Below, in pieces: positions 36,122-48,664 of a DNA stretch of 64,000 nt. Position 1 is the stretch's first letter. Each line of letters begins with the position of its first letter. Under the pieces are notes generated by a model. The model was not told where the DNA came from. It worked only from the letters and a program-made list of their open reading frames with translations, and did no database searches. The DNA comes from Proteromonas lacertae (Eukaryota; Sar; Bigyra; Opalinata; Proteromonadidae): assembly GCA_002245135.1 (NCBI GenBank), contig NGBS01000588.1, positions 124,001 to 188,000 of the forward strand, read 5' to 3'. The position numbers and the translations under genes were made by a program.

Positions 36122-37726
36122 CTATACTATTCTTTCTTTCATTAAATTCTCTAATTTCTCTACTTCGTAAAATAGAGTTGTTTTATCAACATGAATTATA
36201 TCAGTTACATAGTTTATTAACAATTCATAACTATGATGATAAATTGTACTACTATCATTTTTACTGTTATAAACAATATAATTATCACTTCCACATTCAA
36301 GCTGTCTCTTTTTCATACCAGCAGATTGATCTGATTTGAACTTATAAATCATATTACTATTCTCTTCAATTTCACAATCTTTTATTAATTCATTTATACC
36401 ACTTATTATTGATTCTACTTCATAATTATCTTTTGTTATTAAATTACAATATCTAAATATATTACATATAAATATACTGAATATATTTCAAAACATTACA
36501 ATCAGGAAGAGTATATAAATCATCAATTTTATCTATTCTATAATTAACAGATATATATGTTTCTAACAATTTCTTCAATATGATTGGCCAACGAATATGT
36601 GTTTTAAACGATATAATTAACAAAGAAATAACATAACAATCAGTTATTAATTCATTTTCAACTGAACATTTATCATAAACTGAAGTATTTGTCTTTTGAT
36701 TAGGTTTTATAAATGGTAAAGGAATATCAATAGCTCTTGAAACTATGGAATATGGAAAATTCAATATTTTCCCAATTCTGTGAATTAATGGAATATATGG
36801 TGTTGGAGATAGTTTCATTTCTAGTATTGAAGTTACATCTGATAAATTGTGTGAAAATATTAACTATTTCAATAAATAAATATATATATAAATATACATC
36901 AGTTAAATGTGTTTTTGGTATATAAAATGATTTATATATTTCACATCCTTTCTTCAATTCATTTGGTAAAAATTCATATGAATTATAATATAATAATCTA
37001 TTCTCATTTACATATTGTATTATTTCATAATAAGTGATTGGATATCTCATATATCTCAAATATGTAAACAAAATACAAATGATGTGATTATAATTGATTA
37101 AATAGTTTTTATTATCTACAATTTTATCTTCTTTTCTCTTTTTTACTTTAATATTTTTTGTTATATTTAAATCTTCATTTTTTTCATTTTTCAGTGTAAT
37201 ATCTTTGTAGGTGAATGTTATTCCATAACTTACAAAACTTGCTAAATTTGGTTGTGTATTGTTTAAATACTTCTTCCATAGTTCAATTAGAAAGTTTGGC
37301 TTTAAGTCACATCTTTCTATTAATTTGAGTTGTTCAAACTATTTAAATAATATATTAAAAAAGAGATAATACTTCTGTTTTTAGTATAAATTTCATTGCA
37401 TTTATTAAATCTTCAACACTTTGGACGTTCTTCTTCCTCCAACATCAGATTTTTTACATTTATTTTCTCTTCAGGTGTGGTTTTCTCTGTTAAATGTTTC
37501 TATATTATGTAATGATTATACAATACAGATGTAACAGCAACACCACGATTTCTTACAATCATTTTCTCGTCATATTCATACTCCTCATTCTTACGTATCT
37601 ATAACAATTATTTATGGATTTACTTACATGAGCAACTTCACCACATATATTACATATGTATGAACCATCTTCTTCGTTTTCTGTAAAATCTCTAGATCGG
37701 CATGTAGAACAAACCAACTCATCCAT
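36122..37726 (-). CDS. TAF1B: TAF1B/Rrn7-like RNA polymerase I initiation factor
   Basis: The start at 37726 places a TFIIB-type zinc ribbon at once: C6-x2-C9 and C25-x2-C28. Downstream exons read LIELWKKYL, then the cyclin-like fold blocks IICILFTYLRYMRYPITYYEI, VNENRLLYYNSYEFLPNEL and FPYSIVSRAI, in the order found in Rrn7/TAF1B. It helps recruit Pol I to rDNA promoters. Introns are near 37619-37591, 37528-37502, 37364-37331, 36899-36866 and 36473-36449. Between 37455 and 37410 the frame only continues if a 25-nt intron (GTAAAA...GGAAG) is removed; without it there is one extra base. Human TAF1B is larger, so this is a compact version. Confidence 0.72.
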
Positions 37727-37873
37727 CAAAAGAAACAAAAATGCAAAATAGAATTTTATCCCAAAATTTTTGAACCACATAATTAAATTCTCATTTTCTC
37801 AATCGTGTAATTGGAATATTCAATAAAAAAATAAAAATTAATATTCATCACAACATAAATAAAATAAAAAGTT

Positions 37874-40022
37874 ATTTAACTAGCATCTACCCCAACTCTG
37901 CCACATAATCTTAAAAACATATTGTTTTCAACTTTATGATTCTAAAAAAATACAATAAATTAAGAGTCTATACTTTAAATACTGGAGGAATATAATCATC
38001 ATCTGGTAAAACTAAATTACATTTTTTTATTCTAATCATTAAATCTTTATGATTATTAAATAATTCCAATAATCCTTCTTCAGCACTTTCTGCTAAAATA
38101 GGATGAACAGGAATAGATTGAATAGTACTAGTCACATTAACAGTTTTACAGGTTTTATACTCAAATGGACTAATAATAATAAATAATAATAATAATAATA
38201 ATAATATTACATACTTTGTTTCATATTTAATTGAATATAAAGCATTACTACATCTAGCATCTTCAGCTCTAGACTCAAAGGTAGATTCTATTAGAAATAA
38301 ATAAACATCTATTTATATATATATATACCCATAGGTAATTCAAACAATGGTTTAGCTAATAGAGGTGGAGTAACAAATGGAATCTTTGGTTTTTCTGTTT
38401 GTAAAACATGTCCTTCTGTTTCTTGTTCTTTCTTTCTCAAATCATTCATTGATTCACCAGTTGTATGGCTTTCTTCTTCACTTATAAATATTCTTTCATC
38501 TACTAATTTCTCAGACCATTGGATATGTCTTTTATTCTAATAATTATATATAATTAATATAAATATAAATATATATATACTGTTTTTTCTGGTGTTTTTA
38601 CTTGAATCACAGGAGCAAATAGTTTAGGAAGCGCTGCATTTACTACTGTCTTATTAATGACATTATGTTTGATAGTTTCTTCTTCCAACTATTAATAATA
38701 ATAATAAATTTATAAATATATACATTTTCTTTTGATTTTCTTAATACATTACCAAACACATCATTCACTATCTTCTTAACTGGTTGTTGTTGGTTTGATG
38801 GTTTATTATTGGTTGGACTTATACTATTCAATTTATCTTCATACACTACAGCTGTAGCAGTTGTTTTTATTTTATTTTCCAAGTCAGATAATGATAAATT
38901 ATCATTCTTATTTCCTTTATAAGACACAATTTTATTCGAATGCAAACCATTCATCTGTACATTTAATTGTTGTTTTTGTTTCTGTTGTTCTTCTATTTGC
39001 TGTTGTTGACGTAATGCATCCATTGTCTGTTTCATTGATTTTTGCCTTAACATTTTCTTATCTTCTTGTTTAGAATCTATTATTATATTATTCACTGTTA
39101 TTGTTTTAGCCTTCTTAGGAGATGGAGGTTTAGTTGATTGTTGTTGATTATTGTTATTATCAATTGTTGTTGTTTCTCTTTGTCTTTTGACTTGAACATC
39201 GTCTTTTTCATCAGAATTTGATTGTTTATGTTGAGTAGAATGATTTTCTAATGATTTATTCTTTGATTCTATTTTTTCCTATTTTAATAAAGAAATAAAA
39301 TTTAAAACTATTATACTCTTTCTTCGTGCAGCATTTCCTTCCATTTTTCTTTACATATTAATGCTTGTTTTTGCAAATATGGGATTTTGGTATCTTTTGA
39401 TAATTCATTTATAATTTTGTTGATTTCATTGGAGTGATTTCGAATAACTATTCTATTAATTGGAAATTTGGTTATTAATTCAAGCATTTCTGTTGCAAAC
39501 TGAGGAAATGATGTCTTATATTCATTTATCCAGGTGTTAATTACTCTTAATATTCCAGCATTTTGAAATTTTTGTATTTCACTTTTTTTACTACATTTTA
39601 ATGCATTTATTATGTATTTTCTATCTATATATTTCTATTCAGAGTATAAATATATCAATAAACATACAAATGTATTTTCAATTGCTATAAAACAACTGTT
39701 ACTGAATAAAAATCCTTCAGAATATATCCCAATATCTTGATATTCCTTATACATTTCACCATATTCTTTATTTAATTCTACATTTTGTGAAATGGAAGGT
39801 GTTATAAAACTCTATACATATTATAGACCAAATCATACTCTCTTATTATTTATTGGCACGAGTTCAACTAAATCAGATATTAAGCGCTGTGTCTACCACA
39901 TAAAATCAAATATATACAATATAAAGGTTATTTATTTGGTCAATAAACTTTGCTTGGGTTCTATTTGCAAGCTCTTTAAAAGCTTTCTTATTCATACATC
40001 TATAACTATCCTCCTCTTCCAT
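37874..40022 (-). CDS. PPP1R10: PNUTS/PPP1R10-like regulator of protein phosphatase 1
   Basis: A multi-exon gene. The N-terminal part holds a TFIIS N-terminal (LW) domain: ILRVINTWINEY, MLELITKFPINRIVI, then IPYLQKQALICKEKWKEML. A long Gln/Asn-rich linker follows, then NKRHIQWSEKLVDERIF, where R-H-I-Q-W fits the RVxF docking motif for PP1 and the following residues resemble the PNUTS segment after KTVTW. In animals PNUTS-PP1 dephosphorylates Pol II and Spt5 near termination. The C-terminus ends GRVGVDAS. The 5' end is less sure: an ATG at 40022 starts MEEEDSYRCMNKKAF with one clear intron, but joining to the LW domain needs either a GTG-donor intron near 39868-39823 or a frame change; translation from an ATG near 39755 is the fallback. 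Confidence 0.7.
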
Positions 40023-40342
40023 TTAAAAAAGAATAGCATAAACTCAAAAACTTGACTAATCAAGCTTTCTCATTATAAATTGAAAAAATGACACAAACAC
40101 ACTTAATAATAGATAATTACTCATTCTATTTTTATTTCAAAAGTAAAAGAAAAGTTTATCATTAAATCCAGTAATATTTGTCTGATTGACAAATCTTTAT
40201 GATAAACCACAAATAATAACAAAATATAAACAACTTTTATTTACTTTTTTTTCAATTCATATTCCATAATGATTTTGAGGGTAAATGAATAAAAATTAAT
40301 ATTGGAATTTTTTCAAAAATAAATCTATCTAAAAATAATGTG
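40023..40342. other. intergenic, no feature seen
   Basis: About 320 bp between the start of the PNUTS-like gene and the 3' end of the broken kinase gene. AT-rich, without open frames or recognisable signals. Confidence 0.4.
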
Positions 40343-41768
40343 TTAATCTTGATGAGAAACTGATAATAATTCTATTGAACAACCAAATGGACCTAATACA
40401 GCATATGAATATAATGGAGAAGGTAAATCTTTAACAAGTAAAACAGGAGATGAATCATTATGACTAATCCAAAATTCTCTTTTATTCATATTAACAATCA
40501 CTTCATAAATTGAACCATCTCCACAATCATTGAATTTTGGATTTCTAGTTAACAACTCTTCCAATATGACAATATTCAGTAATATCTACACTTATACCAA
40601 TATAAGCATAATAATTACATGTTGTTGATTGTTCATAGAATATCATCGCCAGAATATGATATTATTAGTTGCATAATCCTATAAAATACCATCAAATAAA
40701 CGTCATTGTATAATGACATTTATATTTGATATGATAAATTCCATTTTCCATTTTCAAATTTAGATAACAATGATTACAACCATCAGATATATTTGTTCAT
40801 TAATTTTCCATTATTTGATATTTGCTATTCCATCACCTTTGTTTAATTCTGTGAATTTTATTTCTTCTTCTTGCTTCAAATGGAATTACTGGAAGCTCTG
40901 CTACATTTAATTCTATTTTATAATATCATAATTACCATATTACATACTTTTCAATTCAGCAATCACTTCATTCAATGTCAATCGTCCATTCTTTTCTTTA
41001 ACAATTATCCTTCTTAGAAATGAGTTTAATTTATCTCCATTTTCACATTCTAATGGAATATATTTCGCATTTTCGATATTCTTCATTGTTTCTAACATGT
41101 TTGAACCAAGAAATGGATATTTACCACTTACTATATAATAAAACACTAAGCCAAAATTTCAAAATATCACTTGATATATCTAATTCTTTTCCCTAATAAT
41201 TCATCTACACATACAAAGCATATATCATCTATTACAGTTATTCTTCTTCCTTCTCTTCCTTTGATATAACAAATAGATTTATAATAGTCACTCATATATC
41301 ACTTCATTTTCATCATTTAAAAAGATATTGGATGGTTTTAAATCACTGTGAATTGTTCCAACTTTCATGCAATCCCTTTAATACATTCAGTATTCCATTC
41401 AATACTCCAAATGGACCACTCTCTTTGAAATACTGCATAGGGCTTATTATATCTAAATGAGTTTTATATTCTCTCATTATTCGATATAAATACTTTTCAT
41501 TCATTTCGATTATTTTATACTTCACTAATCCATGAATATTTAAACTGTTAACTTTGTTCATTGTTTCTACCACTTCATCTACTACTTTTGATTCTAACTC
41601 ACTCATATCCAATATCTTTAATAATTTCTTTGATCCAGTAGCAGTTTCTCTTATTCTCAATATCCTATCTTTGTATAAACACTCACTCAACAACTAAAAT
41701 AAAACAATATAAAACAATATTTATACTTCATATTTGTGATTGTTCAACCATGTAGTAAATGAATTCAT
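40343..41768 (-). pseudogene. broken protein kinase with Ig/SPRY-like tail
   Basis: Starts with a short exon (ATG at 41768) and a 33-nt intron, then a kinase N lobe down to 41343. Unlike the two pseudokinases at 12-15 kb it keeps a catalytic-type loop, IHSDLKPSN. After the kinase domain (SGKYPFLGS, then LTLNEVIAELK) comes a tail matching the protein at 52770-54897, including a near-identical last 60 residues (KREFWISHNDSSPVLLVKDL). The body is interrupted many times by single-base frame breaks, roughly a dozen. Every one that I could align to the paralogue is an extra base, an odd pattern for normal decay. The final 73 codons are open. Either a decaying paralogue or a poorly polished copy of a living gene. 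Confidence 0.75.
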
Positions 41769-43107
41769 TTATTATGATCAATATTCCCTTCTACAACAAG
41801 AATAAATGACAATTTTAAATTCAAGCTTTTTACACTTAGGCTTGATTTTCATTTCTTCTTTTTTACATAATTTTCAAAACAAAAATATTGACAAAATTGA
41901 TTATTGAAATATTTTTAAATACAAATCTTTCAAAAAATAATTATAAACATCATAATTGTTATTCAATTACTTTTTTACCTTATTTTCCAACAACTAATCA
42001 TCGATATAATTGTTTATGACTAAATATGAAACTATATACTTACCATATATACACTATAAACCTAAAAAAATAAAATGAATTTCTTAATCTATAATTAAAA
42101 ATGGAGGAAGTGTTAAAAAACACTCTCACTCCGTTTCTCACTCTTAAAAAGAAGTGAGAAAATGTAAAAAAGGGGATATATAAATATAAAATTAATATAA
42201 TACGAAATAATATATAAAAAGTACTGTAAATAAGTGTAATAATAATAATAATATGATTTGTAATGTAAAATAATTGAAATAAATTGATAATAAAAGTGTG
42301 TGTAAAAATATAAAAAAAGTACCAAAAACTGGATTGGATATATATATGTAAAGTATAAATAAATAAAAACCATTTTCCTCTATATAATTGTGTGTAACAG
42401 GTAAATTAATAATTATAATAAGTAATCAGCTGATTTTCATAATATATAAAGTGAGCATATATATGCGTATAATATAAACATTTCATTTGCTTGAAACATT
42501 GAGTATAAAAAATATAACAGCAAGACATTAAATGTAGACATTGATAAAGTTTCAATTGGTAAAAAATAAAAAGATGTAACAAGACTGTATAACTGGATAT
42601 AACTATAGAATAGAAAACTCACTGAAAACTGAATGATCTTCAAATAAACTGTCTTCTTATGCTTCAAAACACTTGCGCTGTATTTTCATTGATGATTTAT
42701 TTTTGTTACCCATTTCAGACACTTACGCAGACTTTTCTTACCTGTGTAATCTGTTTATGCTATTGTACCAAACTGTTACGCTAATTGAAAGACATCTCTT
42801 ATGAATCTATAACACTCTCAAACATATTTTATTTTCTTGTGATGCTGAATGAAGAATATAACCCAAATAAAAAGTAACACTGAATTTTAGTTATGCTATC
42901 TATCAAAAATCACCTATTAAACGATAATGATCTATAAATAATATTATACTATCCTTACTTCACCTCAAATACGAAAAAAACTTCATCTCAATTCAACCAA
43001 TAAATTTCTTATAAATTTCAGCCAATAAAAACCCATTCAATAAAAATACAGTGTATTAACAATACACTGTATTAATAAAAAAACACGAATAAAACTTAAA
43101 CCAAATA
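41769..43107. other. long intergenic region, no convincing gene
   Basis: About 1.3 kb, the largest gap in the window. Two minus-strand open frames (42113-42373 and 42437-42667) consist almost only of Phe, Tyr, Ile, Leu and Ser codons from AT-rich DNA and do not look like proteins. No tRNA, rRNA or family motif was found. The right end holds an inverted repeat described separately. Confidence 0.45.
43045..43073. repeat. perfect 13-bp inverted repeat with 3-nt loop
   Basis: AATACAGTGTATT, a 3-base spacer (AAC) and AATACACTGTATT form a perfect hairpin. It lies 35-63 bp beyond the stop codon of the FANCI-like gene, so it would be in that transcript's 3' region and may act in 3' end formation. 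The 12-mer ATACAGTGTATT recurs near 55849, in the shared upstream region of two divergent genes, but without the second arm. Confidence 0.6.
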
Positions 43108-46100
43108 TTATTCTATATCGCTTCCATATGCAATGAAATCTTCAAGATCAGCAAATCCATCTGACCCACTTTCTTCTTCAAGAAGTTCATCCAATACAGG
43201 ATTTCTACTATGATTTCTTCCTCTATACTGTTTTCTTTTAATTGGAGATGGAGTAATTATCTTATTATCTTTATTCTGTTGTAAATAATCATTCAATAAT
43301 CTTTCAATATCATCATCTTTCTTGAATTTTGTCTGTAACAACTGAATATTCTTAAAAAGTGTTTCAAATGATTTATAAAAGAGAGATGTTACACTAATAC
43401 CATTAGAATCTATAATTTTATTAATTGAAAGCAATAATATATTCAATATTCTGAATAAACTATATACTTCCTCATTCACTTCATTTTTCTTCTTTGCCAT
43501 TATCATTTAAGTATAACATAACATGTTTCCAAAATATATTTATTCTATTACATATAGAAACAATAACTGAAATATAATTTGGAATATTTGATGTAATTTG
43601 AAAGTTGTTATTATAGAATAAGAATCTAAGAATAACAACTATTTTTATATCGTTCTTTAATACCTCCTTATAATTAGAATTGCTATTATTACTGTTAATA
43701 TCATTTATAATTCTTTTAAAATTGGATAGTATAGTAGGAATAAGTGTATTATAAATATCACTGTGTATTTTATATTCTATTGCAGTTGAATTACCATTAA
43801 TCAAAGTATTATCAACATAACTATTGATTAAACCAATAATTCTTTTATCTATATTACAGTATTCTATATGAAATTTATCTGTAACGGTATAATTTTTAAT
43901 ATAATTTTGGATTAACTGCTGTACAATAATTAAAGAATCATCTAATGGCATATAATTGAAGATGATATTCAGTATTGATTTAATTATTGAACCATATCGT
44001 ATTTGGTATATTAAAACTGATTGAAAACCTGCTTCAACAAGTATTTTATTGTTATTATTCAATGGAAGTAAGTTTTCTAATATCTATTCAATATTATGAA
44101 TATATATATATATATATTATACACTTAAATATGATTTAAACATCGAATAAAGTATGGAGTTAATTAATCCATTTTTCAGTTCTTCACACCAAAACAATAT
44201 GCATTTTTCAATTGAAATATTATCATCCATTAAACTAATAACTATTGTTTTATGAATATCTAAATAATAATCTGTCAAATCAAAAAAATGATAAAACTGT
44301 ATATTGGAGAATATAAATGATAAAATAGATAATAAGTTGTCTCTATATTCGATATAAAAGTCAATATCTTTATCATTCTATTATTATTAAATATAATAAA
44401 TAATATATACTTTTATTCTCACTTTATCAGTTAAATAAGGATGAAATTGCTTTAAAGATACAGCAACAACTTCATAGGGGACTTAATAATATAATATATT
44501 AATATAATTATACAAATATCTGTTTTTATATATAATTTCAATAGATTACGCAATGCTTTTGTATATATTTTATCAATAACATCGTTATTGTATTCTTTTG
44601 GAATATTCATGATTATTTTCTTATACACTTTTAATATTTCATTTATCAATAAATTCATATATACTGTAGAATCTAATAAATAACTCCAATTTTCTTCTTT
44701 TAATATTAAACTTATTATTTCAATAATAGATTCGTAGGTTAATAATGTCTTTTTCATATTCTCATTTTCACTATTATTTACTTTGATTGATGTTGATGTT
44801 AATGATGATGTTGATGTATTTGATTTTTGATAGTATTTCAATAATGAATAAATGTGAATTAAATAAATCTTTTTTTCATCACTTATACTCTTACTATTAT
44901 AATAAACAAAATAATTAATCAGCGATTCATATATTGGTATTAATAATTGAATATTTGTGAGAAATAAAGAAGAAAAACATACAGAATTAACAAATGGCAT
45001 TTTTCTTCGAATTTTCTGGATTTTTCCATTTTCTATTATTATATCATCACATTCTAAATATTCAGTGTTATTACTACTATTATTCGATTTTATCAATAAT
45101 GATATATATTCATTATCAGTAAATTTTGATATTAACATTTCATACAATTCAGTTATATTATAATTGTTATGAAATATTAAAGGATCCATCATATTGTCTT
45201 TATTAAACGAATAAAATAACGGTATAATATTCAGTAAATGCCCAACTGATTCATAGATGGTTATTGTTTCTTGTATTTCTCCTGTATTTGGTAATGTGAT
45301 TTCTTTAACATCATAACATCTTTCAAAATAGAAGATAAACGGTGAAAACTGAAAAAACCTTGAGATTAATAAGGACAAAGGTGAAAATTTTGAAATAAAG
45401 AAATAATCATAGAAATATACTAAACATTCTTTTAATATATTCTTTTTATAAAGTGTAAGTTCAAATAAATGAGTTACAAATAATATCTCTCTTGAAAATG
45501 AATTAAAATATTCACTTAAAATACTCATCATCATTTGATTCTATTATAAATATAAATATATAATATTTATAACAATAATATACTTCTTCATGTATTTGTT
45601 GTATTATAACACATTCTAAGTATATCTTCATACATGAATCTGATATATATTTCTTTGAGTTATTAAATCCTTTTCTTAATGTTAATATGAATGTATCAAT
45701 CATACTATTATTTGAATTTGATCTTGTTGATGATAAAGTGATGTTAATTAAAATACATAAGAATGGATATAATATAGTGGATTGCATTGAATTAATATTA
45801 CAAAGTATATCTGATAGAGTTGATAATTTCATTATTTCATTATAATGATGATTGTTGTTATTATATAATGGCAAATTGCTTAATGTATAGCATATGGATT
45901 GAGATGTATCTTTATGACGCAATATATACTGAATAGATGAATTAAATAAATAGGCTTGCTTATCCTCAAACTATTATACAACATAAATAACATTAATAAA
46001 TATATACTATATTGAATAAAGATGCTAGTAAATGGTTTGATATAAAATTGTTTTTCCTATTGTTGTTGTTGTTGTTGTTGTTGTTATATGTATTTATATA

Positions 46101-47113
46101 GAATATATAGTTCAAGAACAAATTATAACTTCGAGATAAATACATATTGTATTTGTGATGGAAAAATAACTGAAAATCATTGGAGGAATTTACTATAATA
46201 AGAATAAATACATTTAAAAAAATACAGTTAGTGAAATAATATGAAAATATCTTATATATATCATATTTATAAGAATTTTCACCTTCTAATATCGTTATAA
46301 TATTACTAATATCGCCAATTCCATGAAAAAATAAAAGTATAAAATATATATCATTTTGTGTTATTATCATTTTCATATTTCTATTGTTTATCTTTGTCTT
46401 TGATAAATAATATTTCACTATACATTCTTGATGAGCTAATGGTGAATTCTATAATAATAATAATAATAACATATGAATAATACAATGTTTCTGATCAATA
46501 AATCAGTCAAAAAAGAATCGTTCACTTTTTCTATTGAATTATTCCATAACAACCTTAAACTATCGATATATCTGAAATCTTTTGTTTCTAAGTAACAATT
46601 GAATAATAGTGTGTATAATTTGTCAAAATTGTCGGTGTTTGTAAAGGATAAGATTGAATTCTGCATTTCTAAAAATAAATTATCTTTCAAATGAGGTTCT
46701 ATTTTCTTGTAAATATCAGTAATAAAAATAATTAGTGGTTCTATTGCATTTATATTCCATTTTTGTGTAGCTAACGACAACAAAACGTCATTTTGGTATG
46801 TCTCTGGTATTATAAGAAATAAAACCTTAATTATTTCTAACAGTTTTATATCTCCATAAGTAAGACTGTTATTATTTTCATTTTGTTTAATAAAACGAGC
46901 AATCGCTGATTTCATAATATTCGCACAGTCTTCTATTTCATTAAAATCTATTTTTTGTATTAGAGATAGTTGATCTATATATTCATGTAATTCTTTTATG
47001 TTTTCATCAGTTTGAATGACTTCTAAATGATATTTCTATAAATTCCATAAACACATAAAACATACATCAATGAAACATTTTAAATTCTGTGCTACACTCA
47101 TCTGATCACTCAT
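43108..47113 (-). CDS. FANCI: FANCI-like Fanconi anaemia pathway protein, with one frame break
   Basis: About eight exons, starting MSDQMSVAQNLKCFID at 47113, give roughly 1,250 helical residues, near the length of FANCI (1,328 in human). The best family-like blocks are FILTLRKGFNNSKKYISD (compare the FANCI block DCLILVLRKAM...RKSAV), SREILFVTHLFELTLYKKNI then LKECLVYFYDYF, a segment before ITIYESVGHLLNIIPLFY, and an acidic EYLECDDIIIENGKI stretch. The C-terminus is acidic (ELLEEESGSDGFADLEDF). FANCI pairs with FANCD2 on DNA in crosslink repair. Near 43485-43500 the frame changes by one extra base in an A-rich stretch, with family-like helices on both sides. The family call rests on block order and spacing seen by eye, so it is moderate. 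Confidence 0.55.
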
Positions 47114-47189
47114 AATTTATAATAGTTCAAATAAGATTTTCAAACCTAATGTCAAGCTTCTTTTACATCTTTTTTGTTTATGTTCAAAA

Positions 47190-48514
47190 ATGAGACCTAA
47201 ACTAGAAGACAAAGCGTTGCTACTTGCAAAATGCTTATACTGTATAGATATTTTATTTTATTATGTAGTAAATGAGCAGGAGGTTAGAATAGTAGGAAAA
47301 TCTTACAACAGACTTTTAAAGAAATAGTATTCTTTTAAATGATTAATTCATTATTATTTCTAGTGGTTTGCGTTTCTCCTTTAGTTGTTCTTGATTCAAA
47401 GATTGCTCCTAATCCTGTTCATACTTTGTTTTGCCTAATATTTTGTATATTATTTGTTAAATATTCCAAATCTATAGCTGAGTTTACATACCAAGATTAC
47501 TTTTGGTATATTGTGTCAGTGACGTTTCTTCCAGTTGAATATTTGCTTAAATGTATATATATATTTATAAACAAATATGTAATGATATAGTACTTCTATC
47601 TGCCTGTGATATTCTTACAACAATACCAATTACTCGTGTTAATTTAATGTTATTTTTCCTCAAAATTAGGTTTAAACATTGTCCCATCAGATGTAGAAAA
47701 TGTATTATTGGAAATAGGTAAGAAAGAAGAAACATTTTTTACATTTGATGATTTTCTACACCTGTACGAGATTAATTCTGATTTATATTTACAGCTTAAA
47801 CTGTTAAAAGAAAGTTTCATTGAAAATATATTCAGTCAAGTAATATATAAACATATTCAAATCCGACTGAAAAACATCAAATACATTCTTCACTATAATG
47901 ATCAATACAATTCATTCCCTTCAGATCCATGTTTTTGGAAATTCTCCACATTGTTTCTACATAAACCACCTATTAATAAATACGACTATTGTATAACATC
48001 TACAACTAAAAGAACTAAAACAATTGATAGTTTAATATCATACTTTAGTTCATTATATAGAAAAACTCAAATATCTGGAAAAACAAACAATAATAACAAT
48101 AATCATAAATATGTAATGCATAAAACATCAATCGAATATATTCACAACGGCAAAATCATCCATAAGCGATGTTCCAGCGCATGTGATGTTAATAATTTAA
48201 TCAATCAAAATAATAATACAGTTTATATTAGAAAGACTAAGAATGCTAGTGTTCCAAGAAGTAATAGAAGTTTAACACATGTCTCCTCGCCTTTATTCGT
48301 AAAGAAAAGTAATACAGTACTTCCGACTAGTTTTAATGATATTGAAAATGATTATGAAATTTCCCCAACATTTGCAGCATTATCATCAGCTGCAGGACAA
48401 GGAATTGTTAATTATAATGTTAATAATATGCATTCTCCTCGAAAGAGGTCAAGTTTTCACAATGATCAAGTGGATGTCAGTGAGATTGTTATTCCTGGTT
48501 TAATAGAAGAATAG
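47190..48514 (+). CDS. diverged dispersed member of the EF-hand array family
   Basis: Starts MRPKLEDKALLLAKCLYL at 47190 and crosses a 27-nt intron at the same place and phase as intron 2 of the 0-5 kb copies, giving LNEQEVRIVG against their LNNYEINIII. Later parts also align: FTYQDYFWYIVSVTF, LLLSACDILTTIPITR, FTFDDFLHLYEINSDLYLQ with their YDIKLFxxYM helix, and HKPPINKYDYC with KPPPYHYDYC. The short N-terminal exon of the array copies is absent. An intron at 47640-47673 with a GTG donor keeps the second half in frame. The join between the exons around 47336 and 47382 is off by one extra base in every splice pattern I tried. The last exon is fully open and ends with a Ser/Asn-rich tail. Confidence 0.65.
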
Positions 48515-48664
48515 TGTATGTCTTTTTTTATTTAGTGAAATGCTTATAATGTGATTTAATTTTATATTTTTTAATTTAGTGGTTAGTTTTATGTTAGATG
48601 GTCAATATTTGTATATAATATATAGATTAATATGTTTGTATTTTTTAATTATAATTATTTATTT

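Noticed and set aside
42113-42667. Two minus-strand open frames of 76-86 codons
   Set aside because: Composition is almost only Phe, Tyr, Ile, Leu and Ser from AT-rich DNA; no ATG in a plausible place, no flanking exon and no motif.
47540-47670. One long (about 117 nt) intron in the dispersed EF-hand paralogue
   Set aside because: It would delete LLLSACDILTTIPITR, which aligns with the array copies; two short introns explain the region better.
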